Origin: G963708325 sp963708325
Lineage (GTDB): Bacteria > Actinomycetota > Thermoleophilia > Solirubrobacterales > 70-9
Direction: 5' to 3'
Length of the DNA: 64,000 bases
NCBI GenBank assembly: GCA_963708325.1
Contig: OY970203.1
Coordinates: 806,001-870,000, forward strand
Under the pieces are notes generated by a model that saw only the letters and a list, made by a program, of their open reading frames with translations, was not told where the DNA came from and searched no databases. Position 1 is the first letter of the stretch. The number at the start of each line of letters is the position of its first letter. This document shows, piece after piece, positions 41,179-50,114 of the stretch. A program made the position numbers and the translations under genes.

Positions 41179-41835
41179 GTGGACGCCGACGCCGCCAGGC
41201 GCGAGCCGGTTCGCTTCCTCGTCTTCTCGGCGTCGCTTCGCACCGATTCGCTCAACACCCGGCTCGCCCAGCTCGCGGTCGAGACGATCGAGGCCCAGGG
41301 CGGCGAGGTGGACAGCGCGGCGGTGCGGGACTTCGAAGTGCCGTCCTACAGCGCAGACGTACAGGACGCCGACGGATTTCCGCCCGGGGCAGAGGAGCTT
41401 CGCCGCCGCCTGGAGTCCAGTGACGCCTTCGTGATCGCCTCGCCGGAGTACAACGCGTCCATGCCGGGGCTGCTCAAGAACGCGATCGACTGGGTCTCGC
41501 GCTTTCGCCCCCAGCCCTTCCACGAACGCCACGGCCTGCTGCTGTCGGCGTCCCCCTCGATGGTCGGTGGGAACCGCGGCCTGTGGGCACTGCGGGTTCC
41601 CTTCGAGCACCTCGGCGCCCGCATATTCCCCGACATGTTCTCGCTCGCCCAGGCGCACTCCGCCTTCGATACCGAAGGGCGGATCGCCGATCCCCGCCTG
41701 CAGGACCGGTTCGAGCACACGATCGCGGGCTTCATGGACCTCGTCGAGGCCGCCAAGCACTACCCGTGCGTGAAGACGAGGTGGGTGGAGTTCCTCGGCG
41801 AGCGGCCCGAGCCCGCGCTTGACCGGGTCGACTGA
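41179..41835 (+). CDS. NADPH-dependent FMN reductase family protein
   Basis: The product is 218 residues from GTG at 41179. GTG at 41173 or TTG at 41170 are alternatives. It has the flavodoxin-like fold of FMN_red: FLVFSASLRTDSLNTRLAQLAVETI, DAFVIASPEYNASMPGLLKNAIDWVSR (the SPEYNxSxPGxLKNAIDW signature) and LLLSASPSMVGGNRGLWALR. It probably reduces FMN or quinone-like substrates with NADPH. The stop overlaps the next ATG by 1 nt (TGATG), so the pair is co-translated. Confidence 0.92.
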   Translation: MDADAARREPVRFLVFSASLRTDSLNTRLAQLAVETIEAQGGEVDSAAVRDFEVPSYSADVQDADGFPPGAEELRRRLESSDAFVIASPEYNASMPGLLKNAIDWVSRFRPQPFHERHGLLLSASPSMVGGNRGLWALRVPFEHLGARIFPDMFSLAQAHSAFDTEGRIADPRLQDRFEHTIAGFMDLVEAAKHYPCVKTRWVEFLGERPEPALDRVD

Positions 41836-42476
41836 TGGACGTCGTCGTCGCCGGCGGGCACGGCCGCGTCGGGAGAAGGCTGCTGCGGCTGCTCGCGGAG
41901 CGCGGCGACCGCGCTCGCGGCCTGATCCGCGACCCTGGCCATGCTGACGACCTGCGCGAGCTGGGGGCGGAGCCCGTCGTCTGCGACCTCGAGGAGCGCG
42001 ACGACGTCGGCGAATGCATCGAGGGGGCGGACGCGATCGTCTTCGCGGCCGGGGCCGGCGCCGGCAGCGGGCCCGAGCGCAAGCGCACCGTGGACCTCGG
42101 CGCCGCCGTCAAGCTGATCGAGGCAGCCCGGGCCGCCGGGGTCGAGCGCTACGTGATGGTGAGCGCGATCGGTGTCGGCGACCGCTCCCGCTGGACCGAG
42201 ACGATGCGGCCCTACTACGAGGCCAAGGCGGAGGCCGACGACGCGCTGGCGGCGAGCGGCCTGCGCTGGACGATCGTGCGCCCCGGCCGCCTCACCGACG
42301 ATCCCGGCACCGGCCTGGTTGACGCCGCCGAGCACCTCGGCCGCTACGGCGAGATCCCGCGCGACGACGTCGCCGCCACCCTGCTCGCCGCGCTCGACCA
42401 GGACGCGACGGTCGGCACGGGCTTCGACGTCGTCTCCGGCGAGACGCCGATCGCCGACGCGATCGCGTCCCTGTAG
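41835..42476 (+). CDS. NAD(P)H-binding SDR-like protein (YtfG/SDR_a5 type)
   Basis: The 213-residue product opens MDVVVAGGHGRVGRRLLRLLAERGD with the GxxGxxG dinucleotide site. VRGLIRDP equivalents follow (RARGLIRDPGHADDL), then ADAIVFAAGAGAG, VERYVMVSAIGVGDRSRW and ALAASGLRWTIVRPGRLTDDPG. No Tyr-x-x-x-Lys catalytic pair is obvious, as in atypical SDRs of this group. It is likely an NADP-binding sensor or quinone reductase. It is co-translated with the FMN reductase. Confidence 0.9.
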   Translation: MDVVVAGGHGRVGRRLLRLLAERGDRARGLIRDPGHADDLRELGAEPVVCDLEERDDVGECIEGADAIVFAAGAGAGSGPERKRTVDLGAAVKLIEAARAAGVERYVMVSAIGVGDRSRWTETMRPYYEAKAEADDALAASGLRWTIVRPGRLTDDPGTGLVDAAEHLGRYGEIPRDDVAATLLAALDQDATVGTGFDVVSGETPIADAIASL

Positions 42477-42513
42477 CCTGCGCCCGCCGGTCGCGATCGG
42501 CGAGCCGACGGCC

Positions 42514-43854
42514 GTGAGCGAGTCGCTTCCCACCCGCCTGCGCTGGACCGCCTCGATGGCGGCGCGGGCGCCGCTGCAGGCGCGCTTTCCCTTCCGCTCC
42601 CGCGCAGCGATCGGGCGGGCGCGCGACCGGCGGGCGCGCGAGGCCGTCGCCTACGCCCACCGCGAGGTGCCCTACTACCGCGAGACGATGCGCCGGCTGG
42701 GCCTCTCGCTCGCTGACGTCCGCGGCGCCGCCGACCTGGCGAGGCTCCCGCTGATCGAGCGCGACCAGGTGCAGCGCGACCCCGAGTACTTCACCGCCGC
42801 CGCACTGGCGCTGGACCGCTGCGTGCGCCACGTGACCAGCGGCACCACGGGAACCCCGCTCGCCGTCTTTCACCATCCCGCCGAGCTGACCGCGTTCGGC
42901 GCCTACCGCCAGCGTGGCGAGGCGGTGGTGCGAAAGCTGGCGGGTAGGCGGCTGCGGCTGCGCCAGCTCTCGGTGGCTCCGCCCGGCAACGCCGCCGACC
43001 GCAACCGCACCGCCTTCGGCGCGAGCAGCCTGCTTCCCTCCTCGCTGGCCCGCGACGAGACCCGCGTGTCGCCGCGGCTGCCGATGCGGAGAGTCGCGGA
43101 GCTGATCGCCGAGCTTCGCCCCGACGCGTTCTTCTCGCTCGGCTCCTATCTCGAGGCCTTCTTCGCCTGGGCCGACCGCGAGCGCGTCGAGCTGCCGGGG
43201 CTTCGGGTCGTCCGGTTCGGCTCCGAGGCGCTGGCCGAGCCGGCGCGGCGGCTGATCTCCGAGCAGTTCGGGCTCGAGGTGATCGGCTCGTACGGGTCGG
43301 TGGAGACGTTCAACATCGGCTTCGAATGCGAGCGGCACCGCGGCTACCACCTCAACGAGGACCTCAACCCGGTGCGGATCGTCGATTCCGCCGGCGGCGA
43401 GGTGGCCGAGGGCGAGGGCGGCGAGGTCGTGGTCTCCAACCTGGTCTCGCGCGGCACGATGCTGCTCAACTACCGCCTCGGCGACCTGGCGACGAGGCTC
43501 CCCGAGAGCTGCGGCTGCGGCCGCCGGCTGCCGCTGCTGTCCTATCTCGAGGGCCGGATCGGCGACTGGATCCGGACGGGCTCCGGTGAGGCCGTCCACC
43601 CGCTGGTCGCCCAGCAGGTGATGAACGCGCAGGCCGGCGCGCTGCTGCGCTTCCGGATCGTCCAGCGGGCCCCCGGCGAGCTCTCGATCGCCGCGATCGC
43701 CAGGGACGGCTGCGATCGCGATGCGACCGCGAGGCGCATCCTCGACCAGCTCGCCGAGCGGCTCGGGACCGATACGCGGGTCGAGCTGCGCTGGGTGGCC
43801 CACCTGTCCGGCGGGCACGCTGCGGGGGTCGTCTCGACTTCCGCCGAAGCCTGA
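42514..43854 (+). CDS. Phenylacetate-CoA ligase-like adenylating enzyme
   Basis: The product is 446 residues from GTG at 42514. PaaK-type features are YAHREVPYYRETMRRLGL, LPLIERDQVQRDPEYF, the P-loop HVTSGTTGTPLAV, RPDAFFSLGSYLEAF, FGSEALAEPARRLISEQFG, GSYGSVETFNIGFEC, LNYRLGDLAT and CGCGRRLPLLSYLEGRIGDWI. The CGCGR Cys pair near the end is common in this family. It activates a carboxylic acid as an acyl-AMP and possibly transfers it to CoA. Such stand-alone members often belong to exopolysaccharide or unknown pathways. No ring-degradation genes are near. Confidence 0.85.
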   Translation: MSESLPTRLRWTASMAARAPLQARFPFRSRAAIGRARDRRAREAVAYAHREVPYYRETMRRLGLSLADVRGAADLARLPLIERDQVQRDPEYFTAAALALDRCVRHVTSGTTGTPLAVFHHPAELTAFGAYRQRGEAVVRKLAGRRLRLRQLSVAPPGNAADRNRTAFGASSLLPSSLARDETRVSPRLPMRRVAELIAELRPDAFFSLGSYLEAFFAWADRERVELPGLRVVRFGSEALAEPARRLISEQFGLEVIGSYGSVETFNIGFECERHRGYHLNEDLNPVRIVDSAGGEVAEGEGGEVVVSNLVSRGTMLLNYRLGDLATRLPESCGCGRRLPLLSYLEGRIGDWIRTGSGEAVHPLVAQQVMNAQAGALLRFRIVQRAPGELSIAAIARDGCDRDATARRILDQLAERLGTDTRVELRWVAHLSGGHAAGVVSTSAEA

Positions 43855-43877
43855 TCGCAAGCCGGCGGCCCGGCTGC

Positions 43878-43990
43878 TACGGTGCCTCACATCACCCCGG
43901 TCGATAGGCGACCGGAAAAAGTGCCGAGCGCTCGCAGTCGTTGCCCACCAGCACCTCCGCGTCCGCAGCACACGAACACGGAGGAACGAA
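43878..43990 (+). promoter_or_regulatory. Promoter and 5' leader of the cold-shock gene
   Basis: TACGGT at 43878-43883 repeats the -10 hexamer of other genes in the window. It is followed by about 100 nt of leader. CCGGTCG (43897-43903) and CGACCGG (43909-43915) form a 7-bp hairpin with an A-run after it, and a strong ribosome site (GGAGG) lies 8-12 nt before the ATG. Long structured leaders are normal for csp genes and act as thermosensors. Confidence 0.55.
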
Positions 43991-44194
43991 ATGCCGACCG
44001 GAACGGTCAAGTGGTTCAGCGACGAGAAGGGCTACGGGTTCATCACCCCCGATGATGGGTCGAAGGATCTGTTCGTCCATCACAGCGCGATAGTCGCCGA
44101 GGGCCATCGCACGCTCACCGAGGGCGCGAAGGTCACGTTCGACGCCGAGGAGGGGCAGAAGGGCCCCGCCGCGGCAAACGTCCGCCAGAGCTAA
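43991..44194 (+). CDS. cspA: Cold-shock protein
   Basis: The 67-residue product is a complete CSD: GTVKWFSDEKGYGFITPDDGSKDLFVHHSAI, with RNP1 (KGYGFI) and RNP2 (LFVHH), then GAKVTFDAEEGQKGPAAANV. It is an RNA chaperone that melts secondary structure at low temperature. It starts with a canonical ribosome site and has a structured leader. A fatty-acid desaturase gene starts 13 bp after its stop, suggesting a shared cold-response transcript. Confidence 0.95.
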   Translation: MPTGTVKWFSDEKGYGFITPDDGSKDLFVHHSAIVAEGHRTLTEGAKVTFDAEEGQKGPAAANVRQS

Positions 44195-44207
44195 ACGGGA
44201 GTCGCGC

Positions 44208-45167
44208 GTGACGCGAGCGCGGATCGACGATCGTCAGCCGCTGGCGGATGCGGTCCAGCCTGTCTCCAACGAGCCGCTCGACCGCACGATCACGGGTCTC
44301 GTCACGATCGTCCCGTTCCTCGGGCTCGCCTTTGCCGGATGGCAGCTGTGGAGCAGGGCCCTCAACTGGAGCGACGTGGCGATATTCGCGATCGTCTACG
44401 TGCTCACCGGCCTCGGGGTGACCGTCGGCTTCCACCGCCTGCTCACCCACCGCAGCTTCGCCACCGGCAGGGCCATCCGTGCCGTGCTTGCGGCGCTCGG
44501 ATCGGCGGCGATCGAGGGGCCGGTGATCTCCTGGGTCGCCGACCACCGCAAGCACCACGCGTGCTCGGATCGCGAGGGCGATCCGCACAGCCCTCACGTG
44601 GACCACGGCGACGGCTGGCGCGGAGTCCTGCGCGGGCTCTTCCACGCCCATGTCGGCTGGCTGTTCATCCACACCCAGCGGGGCTCCAAGCAGCGCTTCG
44701 CCCCCGACCTGCTCAGCGATCCCGTGGTACGGGCGATCGACCGCACGTTCATCGTCTGGGCGGCCGCCGGCCTGGCGCTGCCGTTCGGGCTCGGCGTCGC
44801 CCTGGGCGGGTCGATCGCCGCCGGCCTCACCGGCCTGGTCTGGGGCGGGGCGGTTCGCGTTCTCGTCCTACACCACGTGACCTACAGCATCAACTCGCTC
44901 TGCCACATGTTTGGCCGCCAGCGCTTCGACACACGCGACCAGTCGCGCAACCTCGCCTTGCTCGCCCTGCCCACTTTCGGAGAGGCATGGCACAACAACC
45001 ACCACGCCTTTCCGACGTCGGCCGCCCACGGGCTGCGCCGCTGGGAGCTCGACCCTTCGGCGCTGCTGATTCGCGCCCTGGAGCGGCTCGGGCTGGCCTG
45101 GAACGTCGTCCGCATCGACCCCGCGCGCCAGGCCACGAAGGCCCTGAGCCCCGCGCGGCGCGCCTGA
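44208..45167 (+). CDS. Acyl-CoA/lipid fatty-acid desaturase
   Basis: The product is 319 residues from GTG at 44208. The three His boxes of membrane di-iron desaturases are HRLLTH (76-81), HRKHH (113-117) and HNNHH (262-266). TM helices lie near 30-50, 55-75, 95-112, 182-203 and 207-225. The spacing fits a delta-9 stearoyl-CoA-type desaturase. It introduces a double bond that keeps membranes fluid, which fits its position 13 bp behind cspA. It ends in a basic Ala/Arg tail. Confidence 0.92.
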   Translation: MTRARIDDRQPLADAVQPVSNEPLDRTITGLVTIVPFLGLAFAGWQLWSRALNWSDVAIFAIVYVLTGLGVTVGFHRLLTHRSFATGRAIRAVLAALGSAAIEGPVISWVADHRKHHACSDREGDPHSPHVDHGDGWRGVLRGLFHAHVGWLFIHTQRGSKQRFAPDLLSDPVVRAIDRTFIVWAAAGLALPFGLGVALGGSIAAGLTGLVWGGAVRVLVLHHVTYSINSLCHMFGRQRFDTRDQSRNLALLALPTFGEAWHNNHHAFPTSAAHGLRRWELDPSALLIRALERLGLAWNVVRIDPARQATKALSPARRA

Positions 45168-45280
45168 CGGCGCCGCCCCGCCCCCGCCCAGCGACACACC
45201 TGCAGGCACGGCGCTGCAGGCCCGGCGCGCAGCGGCCGTCGCCCAACCTGCGAGCCCGGCGCGCGTTGTCATGGAGGAGC

Positions 45281-46591
45281 ATGCTCGAGCCAGGCACGGA
45301 GAGCCGCGAACCAGCCCGCGACGTGGACGGCGTGTTCGTGGTCGCCGCCGCGGTGCTGCTGGTCGCCGCCGCCGTGTTCCTGGCCGCCGCGCCGGCGTCG
45401 TTCGCCGCCTCGCCCTCGCCGTGGAGCGGCCGTTTCGCCGTCACCACCCACCACCCCACCTTCCCCCAGGCGCCCGACTGGATGCCGGACGGCAGGCACG
45501 TCGTCTTCCACGACGACGTCGAGAACGGCGACGGCGAGCAGATCTACGTCGGCCGCTTCGACGGCACCGGGCGCAAGCGCTGCCTCACCTGCGGGCTCGA
45601 CGGCCCCAACATGGTCCCGGTCGTCCAGCCGGGCGGACGACACATCCTCTTTCACTCCTGGCACGGCCACAACCTGACCGTCGGCGCGCCCGGATTCGGC
45701 GGCATGGGCTCCGACGTGTGGGTGATGAACGCCGACGGCACCCGCCGCACCAACCTCACGCGCAGCATGGAGGGGCACGACAACTTCCATGCCTACTGGT
45801 CGCCGGACGGCAGGCGGATCGTCTGGACGGCGCTGAACTGGAACTTCGTCACCGAGACCGGAAACGGCAAGTCGGAGATCCGCGTCGCCGACGTCGACTT
45901 CTCCGGCAAGCGGCCTCACCTGACCCACGTCCGCGTCGTCCGTCCCGCCAACGGCCACTGGTACGAGACCCAATGGTGGGCGCCCGACGGCAGCGGCTTC
46001 CTCTACACGGAGAGCCACGGCACGTCGATCAACAACGAGCTCTACTTCATGGACCTCAGCGGGCGGCGGCCGCATCCGGTGCGACTGACCAATGACCCGG
46101 CGTGGGACGAGCAGGCGATCTTCACGCCCGACATGAGGCGCGTCATCTTCATGTCCACGCGCGACCACCCGGGGGCGTTCAACGACTGGACGACGCTGGC
46201 GAGCGCGCTCGGGCTGCCCGCGGACCACGACTACGCGCTGATCCTGCCGGTGTTCGAGTTCGGCTTCCTCCAGCCCGTCTTCGAGCAGGCAAACGACCTC
46301 TACGAGCTGAACCTCTCCACGCGCAAGGTGCGGCGCCTCACCACCGACGGCGACCGCGGCTGGATCATCCCCGAGTTCGCCTGGAGCCCGAACGGCCGCC
46401 AGCTGCTGTGGACCGAGTCCAAGTACAACGAGGGCCTGCGCGTCGACCAGAGCCCGGACCTCGCCCGTGAGGTCGCCGACGAGGCCACCTTCCTGATGCA
46501 CCCGCCGCAGTTCGGCCAGAAGGACGTCGACCCCGGCGGCCCCAGCGCGATGGTCGTCTCGAAGACCCGGATCGGACGCTACGTTCGCTAG
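45281..46591 (+). CDS. TolB-like WD40/PD40 beta-propeller protein, exported
   Basis: The product is 436 residues from ATG with GGAGGAGC just upstream. A signal anchor (VFVVAAAVLLVAAAVFLAAAP, residues 18-38) is followed by PD40 repeats: DWMPDGRHVVFHDD, VQPGGRHILFHSWHGH, YWSPDGRRIVWTALNW, WWAPDGSGFLYTESHG, IFTPDMRRVIFMSTRD and FAWSPNGRQLLWTESK. Six repeats suggest a six-bladed TolB-type propeller. It is likely an extracytoplasmic protein or peptide-binding propeller. No tol or pal genes are near. Its stop directly abuts the convergent gene. Confidence 0.85.
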   Translation: MLEPGTESREPARDVDGVFVVAAAVLLVAAAVFLAAAPASFAASPSPWSGRFAVTTHHPTFPQAPDWMPDGRHVVFHDDVENGDGEQIYVGRFDGTGRKRCLTCGLDGPNMVPVVQPGGRHILFHSWHGHNLTVGAPGFGGMGSDVWVMNADGTRRTNLTRSMEGHDNFHAYWSPDGRRIVWTALNWNFVTETGNGKSEIRVADVDFSGKRPHLTHVRVVRPANGHWYETQWWAPDGSGFLYTESHGTSINNELYFMDLSGRRPHPVRLTNDPAWDEQAIFTPDMRRVIFMSTRDHPGAFNDWTTLASALGLPADHDYALILPVFEFGFLQPVFEQANDLYELNLSTRKVRRLTTDGDRGWIIPEFAWSPNGRQLLWTESKYNEGLRVDQSPDLAREVADEATFLMHPPQFGQKDVDPGGPSAMVVSKTRIGRYVR

Positions 46592-47416
46592 CTAGCCGAG
46601 GCGCTCGGCGCGGTGGCGGACCTCGGCGGCGGGGTCCTCCTCCGGCTCTCCGGGCGAGGGCTCGCTCGGGGCGCCGCCGATCAGGTCGCGGAACCGCTCC
46701 TTGGCGCGCTCGGTGCGGCGGTCGGCACGAAAGCGCTCCCTTGCCTTGGCCTGCTTGTCGGGGTTGTGGTCGCCGTAGAAGCGCCGGCCCCACGGTGAGC
46801 TGGGCTTGCCGATCCGGGCGGCGCCGTAGACGGCGACCGGCAGGACGAAGAAGCCGATCGCGCCGTGCATCAGTCGCTGCTTGGCGAAGCAGATGAACAC
46901 GAGCCCGAACACGAGCGCCCCGATGACGATGCTCGAGACCAGGTCGGCCGCGGTGCCCGTGGACACGTCGAAGGGCCGCACGCCGATCAGCACCAGCACC
47001 ATCGCCGCCGCCGCGACCACGGTGGCGTCGATCGAGCTGCGCCCCTCGCGCGACCAGTAGACGTCGTCGAGGTAGACCCAGAGGGCGAACTCGTCGATCG
47101 TCAACCCGGCGCCGATCCCGAACATGGCGGCGCAGATCTCCACCCCGGGGGTGGTCGTGTACAGCGCGAAGCCGACGGTCCCCGCGGCGAGCATCAGGCA
47201 GATCCCGATCGCCAGGTGGTGGATGTGGACGCCGCCCTCGCTGACGATCGATCCCGGCCACCACGGCACCTTCGGGCTGCGCATCAGCCTCGTGCTGAGG
47301 CGGATGAAGCTGAACGAGAGCAGAAAGCCGACGAGGACCAGAAAGACGGCCTGCTTGTCGTGGGCGACGAGCTGGTCGTGCCAGAACTGGGAGAGAAACG
47401 AGGCCGCGGGAGTCAA
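46592..47416 (-). CDS. Polytopic membrane protein, function unknown
   Basis: The product is 274 residues from TTG at 47416, overlapping the upstream stop by TTGA. It has several TM helices (near 22-40, 65-90, 95-110, 130-150, 165-185 and 195-210), with HIHHLAIG and an acidic IDEFALWVYLDD segment between them. The last 60 residues are Arg/Glu-rich and cytoplasmic (KAREERFRADRRTERAKERFRDL-like). Histidine-containing loops could bind a metal. No named family is recognised. It is co-translated with the gene upstream. Confidence 0.72.
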   Translation of the reverse strand: MTPAASFLSQFWHDQLVAHDKQAVFLVLVGFLLSFSFIRLSTRLMRSPKVPWWPGSIVSEGGVHIHHLAIGICLMLAAGTVGFALYTTTPGVEICAAMFGIGAGLTIDEFALWVYLDDVYWSREGRSSIDATVVAAAAMVLVLIGVRPFDVSTGTAADLVSSIVIGALVFGLVFICFAKQRLMHGAIGFFVLPVAVYGAARIGKPSSPWGRRFYGDHNPDKQAKARERFRADRRTERAKERFRDLIGGAPSEPSPGEPEEDPAAEVRHRAERLG

Positions 47417-48159
47417 CTGTCGCGCCGCGCCGAGTCTACTTCCCGATCGGCGGCGATCAGCGCCAGGGCGATCAGGACCGCCGCCACCGCGTACAGCGGC
47501 GTCAGCAGGACGTTCGCCGCCGACTCCACGATCCAGTCGGCGAGCAGGCCGTGTCCCAGCGCCCCGTGTGCGGCGGCCGGCGCCGCGCCGCCGAGCGCGT
47601 CGGTGACCAGCACGATCGGGCCGAGCACGGCCAGCACCCGCAAGAAGCTGCCGCGCACCAGGTGCCAGCTGCGGGCGAGCGCCGCGCGCGCGCCGATCCC
47701 CTCCAGCTCGACCAGCGGGGCCGCAAGCGCGAACCATGTGAACACGCAGACGCCGGGGACGATCAACAGCAGTAGTCCGATCGCGACGCCGAAGTCGAGC
47801 AGGAGGTCGATCGCGATCAGCGACCCGTAGGAGAGGCGGCGCGCCACGCGGCCGAAGGAGAAGCGGCGGCCCGGCGGCGTGCGTGCGAGCAGCTCCGCCA
47901 CGGCGCCGGAGTAGAAGACATCGCCGAGCAGCCCGGTCGCCGTCTGAGCCACGAAGCCGGCGATCAGCGCCAGATTGGTGACATCGGCGAGGTCGCCCGC
48001 GTGATGCACCTCGAGGGTGCCCGTCCGATTGGCGAGCGCGTCGATCAGGCCGAGCGGCACGAACACCACGGCGCCGATCAGCAGCAGCGGGCCCGCCCGC
48101 CGCCAGTAGGTGGCCAGCGTGCGCGCGTAGATCGCGCTCGACTTGAAGGCGGCCCCCAT
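47413..48159 (-). CDS. Polytopic membrane protein (GlpM/UPF0259-like)
   Basis: The product is 248 residues from ATG at 48159; a longer in-frame start at 48285 gives an improbable N-terminus. It has about six TM helices. The pattern AIYARTLATYWRRAGPLLLIGAVVFVPLGLIDAL and LLLLIVPGVCVFTWFALAAPLVELEG, followed by AALARSWHLVRGSFLRVLAVL, is found in integral proteins of the glycerophosphodiester-phosphodiesterase membrane-domain/UPF0259 group. It probably shapes or assists membrane proteins. Its overlap with the next gene suggests the two form a complex. Confidence 0.7.
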   Translation of the reverse strand: MGAAFKSSAIYARTLATYWRRAGPLLLIGAVVFVPLGLIDALANRTGTLEVHHAGDLADVTNLALIAGFVAQTATGLLGDVFYSGAVAELLARTPPGRRFSFGRVARRLSYGSLIAIDLLLDFGVAIGLLLLIVPGVCVFTWFALAAPLVELEGIGARAALARSWHLVRGSFLRVLAVLGPIVLVTDALGGAAPAAAHGALGHGLLADWIVESAANVLLTPLYAVAAVLIALALIAADREVDSARRDS

Positions 48160-48358
48160 CTGCGGCGGGACTCTATGCGTGAGCCGTGGAGCGGCGGGAA
48201 CGTCGCTCCGAGCGGACCTCGGCGCTTGCTTTCCGCCCGTCGGGCAAGCAGAATTGACGGCGCTCCGGATCCCAGCAGCTTTCATCGCGAAGCGGTTCCT
48301 GCTCGGGTGCGAAAGACCAACCTCACGGCGAGGCGTCCGGGGCGCCGCTCGACGCTGC

Positions 48359-48364
48359 GATACT
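48359..48364 (+). promoter_or_regulatory. Predicted -10 element, leaderless start
   Basis: GATACT lies 7 nt before the GTG of the acetolactate decarboxylase gene. The same hexamer and near-identical spacer (CGCGGC) occur at 39639. Confidence 0.55.
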
Positions 48365-48371
48365 CGCGGCC

Positions 48372-49154
48372 GTGCTCGATGAGCGGCTGATCACCGCCCT
48401 GCACGTGGAGGCGCTGCGGCGCGACGAGCTCCATGCCGAGCGGGAGCCGCACGTCCTCTTCCAGGCGTCCACGATCGGCGCCCTGCTCGCCGGCGCCTAC
48501 GACGGCGACGTCACCTTCCCGGAGCTGGCCGATCACGGCGACCTCGGGCTGGGGACGCTGAACGCGCTCGACGGCGAGATGATCGCCCTCGACGGGCGCT
48601 TCTACCGCGCCGACGTCGACGGTGCGATCAGCGAGGTCGCCGCGACCGCGCGCACGCCGTTCGCCGTGCTGACCTGGTTCGCGCCCACGGTCGGGTTCGA
48701 GATCGAGGCGCCGCTCGGACACGACGCGCTGATCGCCACCATCGATGAACACGTCCCCGCCGGCACAGCGGCCTGCGCGATCCGGATCGACGGGGCCTTC
48801 GACCTGGTCAGGGCGCGCTCGGTTCCGAAGCAGTCGCGGCCGTACCGGCCGCTGGCCGAGGCCGTCGCCGGCCAGCACGTGTTCGAGCTGGCGGACGTCG
48901 AGGGCAGCGTGGTGGGGTTCCGCTTTCCCGACTACAGCGAGGGGCTGGAGGTGAGCGGCTACCACCTCCACTTCATCACCTCGGACCGCGCCCGCGGCGG
49001 CCACGTGCTCGAGTGCCGCCCGCGCAGGGGCCGCGTCGCGATCGACGCCGCCGCCGACCTTCACCTCGAGCTTCCCCCCGGCGTCGACCTCGCCGACCCC
49101 GGCCTCAGCCGGGCCGCCCACGACGCCCTCTCGCGCGGCGAGCACTCGGGCTGA
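48372..49154 (+). CDS. budA: Alpha-acetolactate decarboxylase
   Basis: The product is 260 residues from GTG. It has the family fold: VLFQASTIGALLAGAYDGDVTFPELADHGDLGLGTLNALDGEMIALDGRFYRA, then TPFAVLTWFAPT, and the zinc-binding YHLHFITSDRARGGHVLEC near the end (His-x-His and a later His). It converts acetolactate to acetoin, a pH-neutralising step of pyruvate overflow. No acetolactate synthase or butanediol dehydrogenase gene is adjacent. Confidence 0.93.
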   Translation: MLDERLITALHVEALRRDELHAEREPHVLFQASTIGALLAGAYDGDVTFPELADHGDLGLGTLNALDGEMIALDGRFYRADVDGAISEVAATARTPFAVLTWFAPTVGFEIEAPLGHDALIATIDEHVPAGTAACAIRIDGAFDLVRARSVPKQSRPYRPLAEAVAGQHVFELADVEGSVVGFRFPDYSEGLEVSGYHLHFITSDRARGGHVLECRPRRGRVAIDAAADLHLELPPGVDLADPGLSRAAHDALSRGEHSG

Positions 49155-49262
49155 GCAACCGGCTCGGCGCGGCGATCGCGCTGCCCTGACCGAAGTGCGG
49201 CGCGAGCGCCGCCATTCGCGCTAGCCTCGCAGTCCTCGAAAGCGGGTAAGGGGAAGCAGAGC

Positions 49263-50114
49263 ATGCGGCTCGAGGTGCAGAGCGGGAGCAGGTCCGCCCT
49301 TCGGCGCGCGCTGGGCGCCGTCGCCGCCGTGCTCGCCGCCGGCGCCCTGGCCGCTCCCGCCGCCTCCGCCTGGGCCCCCGCCGCGAAGGCGAACGTCCAT
49401 CCCGGAGTGATGACCTTCACGAAGGGAGCCCAGTGCACGTCGAACTTCGTCTTCACCGGCGGCGGCGAGGTCTACCTCGGCCAGGCGGCCCACTGCTCGG
49501 GCACGGGCAGCCAGACCGACACGGACGGCTGCACCGCTGCCAAGCTGCCGCTCGGCACGCGAGTCGAGATCGACGGGGCTTCGCGGCGCGGCACGCTCGT
49601 CTACAACTCCTGGAACTCGATGCAGGCGAGGCACGAAAAGCGCTCGAGCCTCTGCCTCTACAACGACTTCGCCCTGATCCGGATCGCCCCAGCTGACCGC
49701 CGACGGGTAAACCCGTCAGTGCCGGGGTTCGGCGGCCCCACGGGGGTGGGCACCGCCGCCGTCGGCGACACGGTCTACTCCTACGGCAACTCCTCGCTTC
49801 GCGGCGGGAGCCGCCAGCTCGCTCCCAAGCAGGGAACGATCGTCGACCAGGCCGGCGGCGGATGGAGCCGCACCGTGTACATGCTCACACCGGGGATCCC
49901 CGGCGACTCGGGCAGCGGCTACATGAACGCCTCGGGCCAGGCGATCGGAGTGCTCAGCACGCTCGACGCGGTGCCGCCCGCCGCCAACGACATCGGCGAC
50001 CTCGGCCGCGAGCTCGCCTACATGCGCACCCACAGCAAGTTCGGCGCGGTGCGCCTGGCGCGCGGCACGCGCGCCTTCGACGCGAGCCTGGCGAACGCCA
50101 TACTGGGCGCCTGA
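49263..50114 (+). CDS. Secreted chymotrypsin-like serine protease
   Basis: The 283-residue product has a signal peptide (1-37). The trypsin-fold triad is H77 (GQAAHCSG), D135 (YNDFALIRI) and S216 (IPGDSGSGY). Two Cys pairs (C58/C78 and C90/C131) fit the usual disulfides. A ribosome site (GGGGAAG) precedes the ATG. The 3' end overlaps a CTG start of the next gene by 4 nt, so the protease and a beta-lactamase-like hydrolase are translationally coupled. Confidence 0.9.
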   Translation: MRLEVQSGSRSALRRALGAVAAVLAAGALAAPAASAWAPAAKANVHPGVMTFTKGAQCTSNFVFTGGGEVYLGQAAHCSGTGSQTDTDGCTAAKLPLGTRVEIDGASRRGTLVYNSWNSMQARHEKRSSLCLYNDFALIRIAPADRRRVNPSVPGFGGPTGVGTAAVGDTVYSYGNSSLRGGSRQLAPKQGTIVDQAGGGWSRTVYMLTPGIPGDSGSGYMNASGQAIGVLSTLDAVPPAANDIGDLGRELAYMRTHSKFGAVRLARGTRAFDASLANAILGA

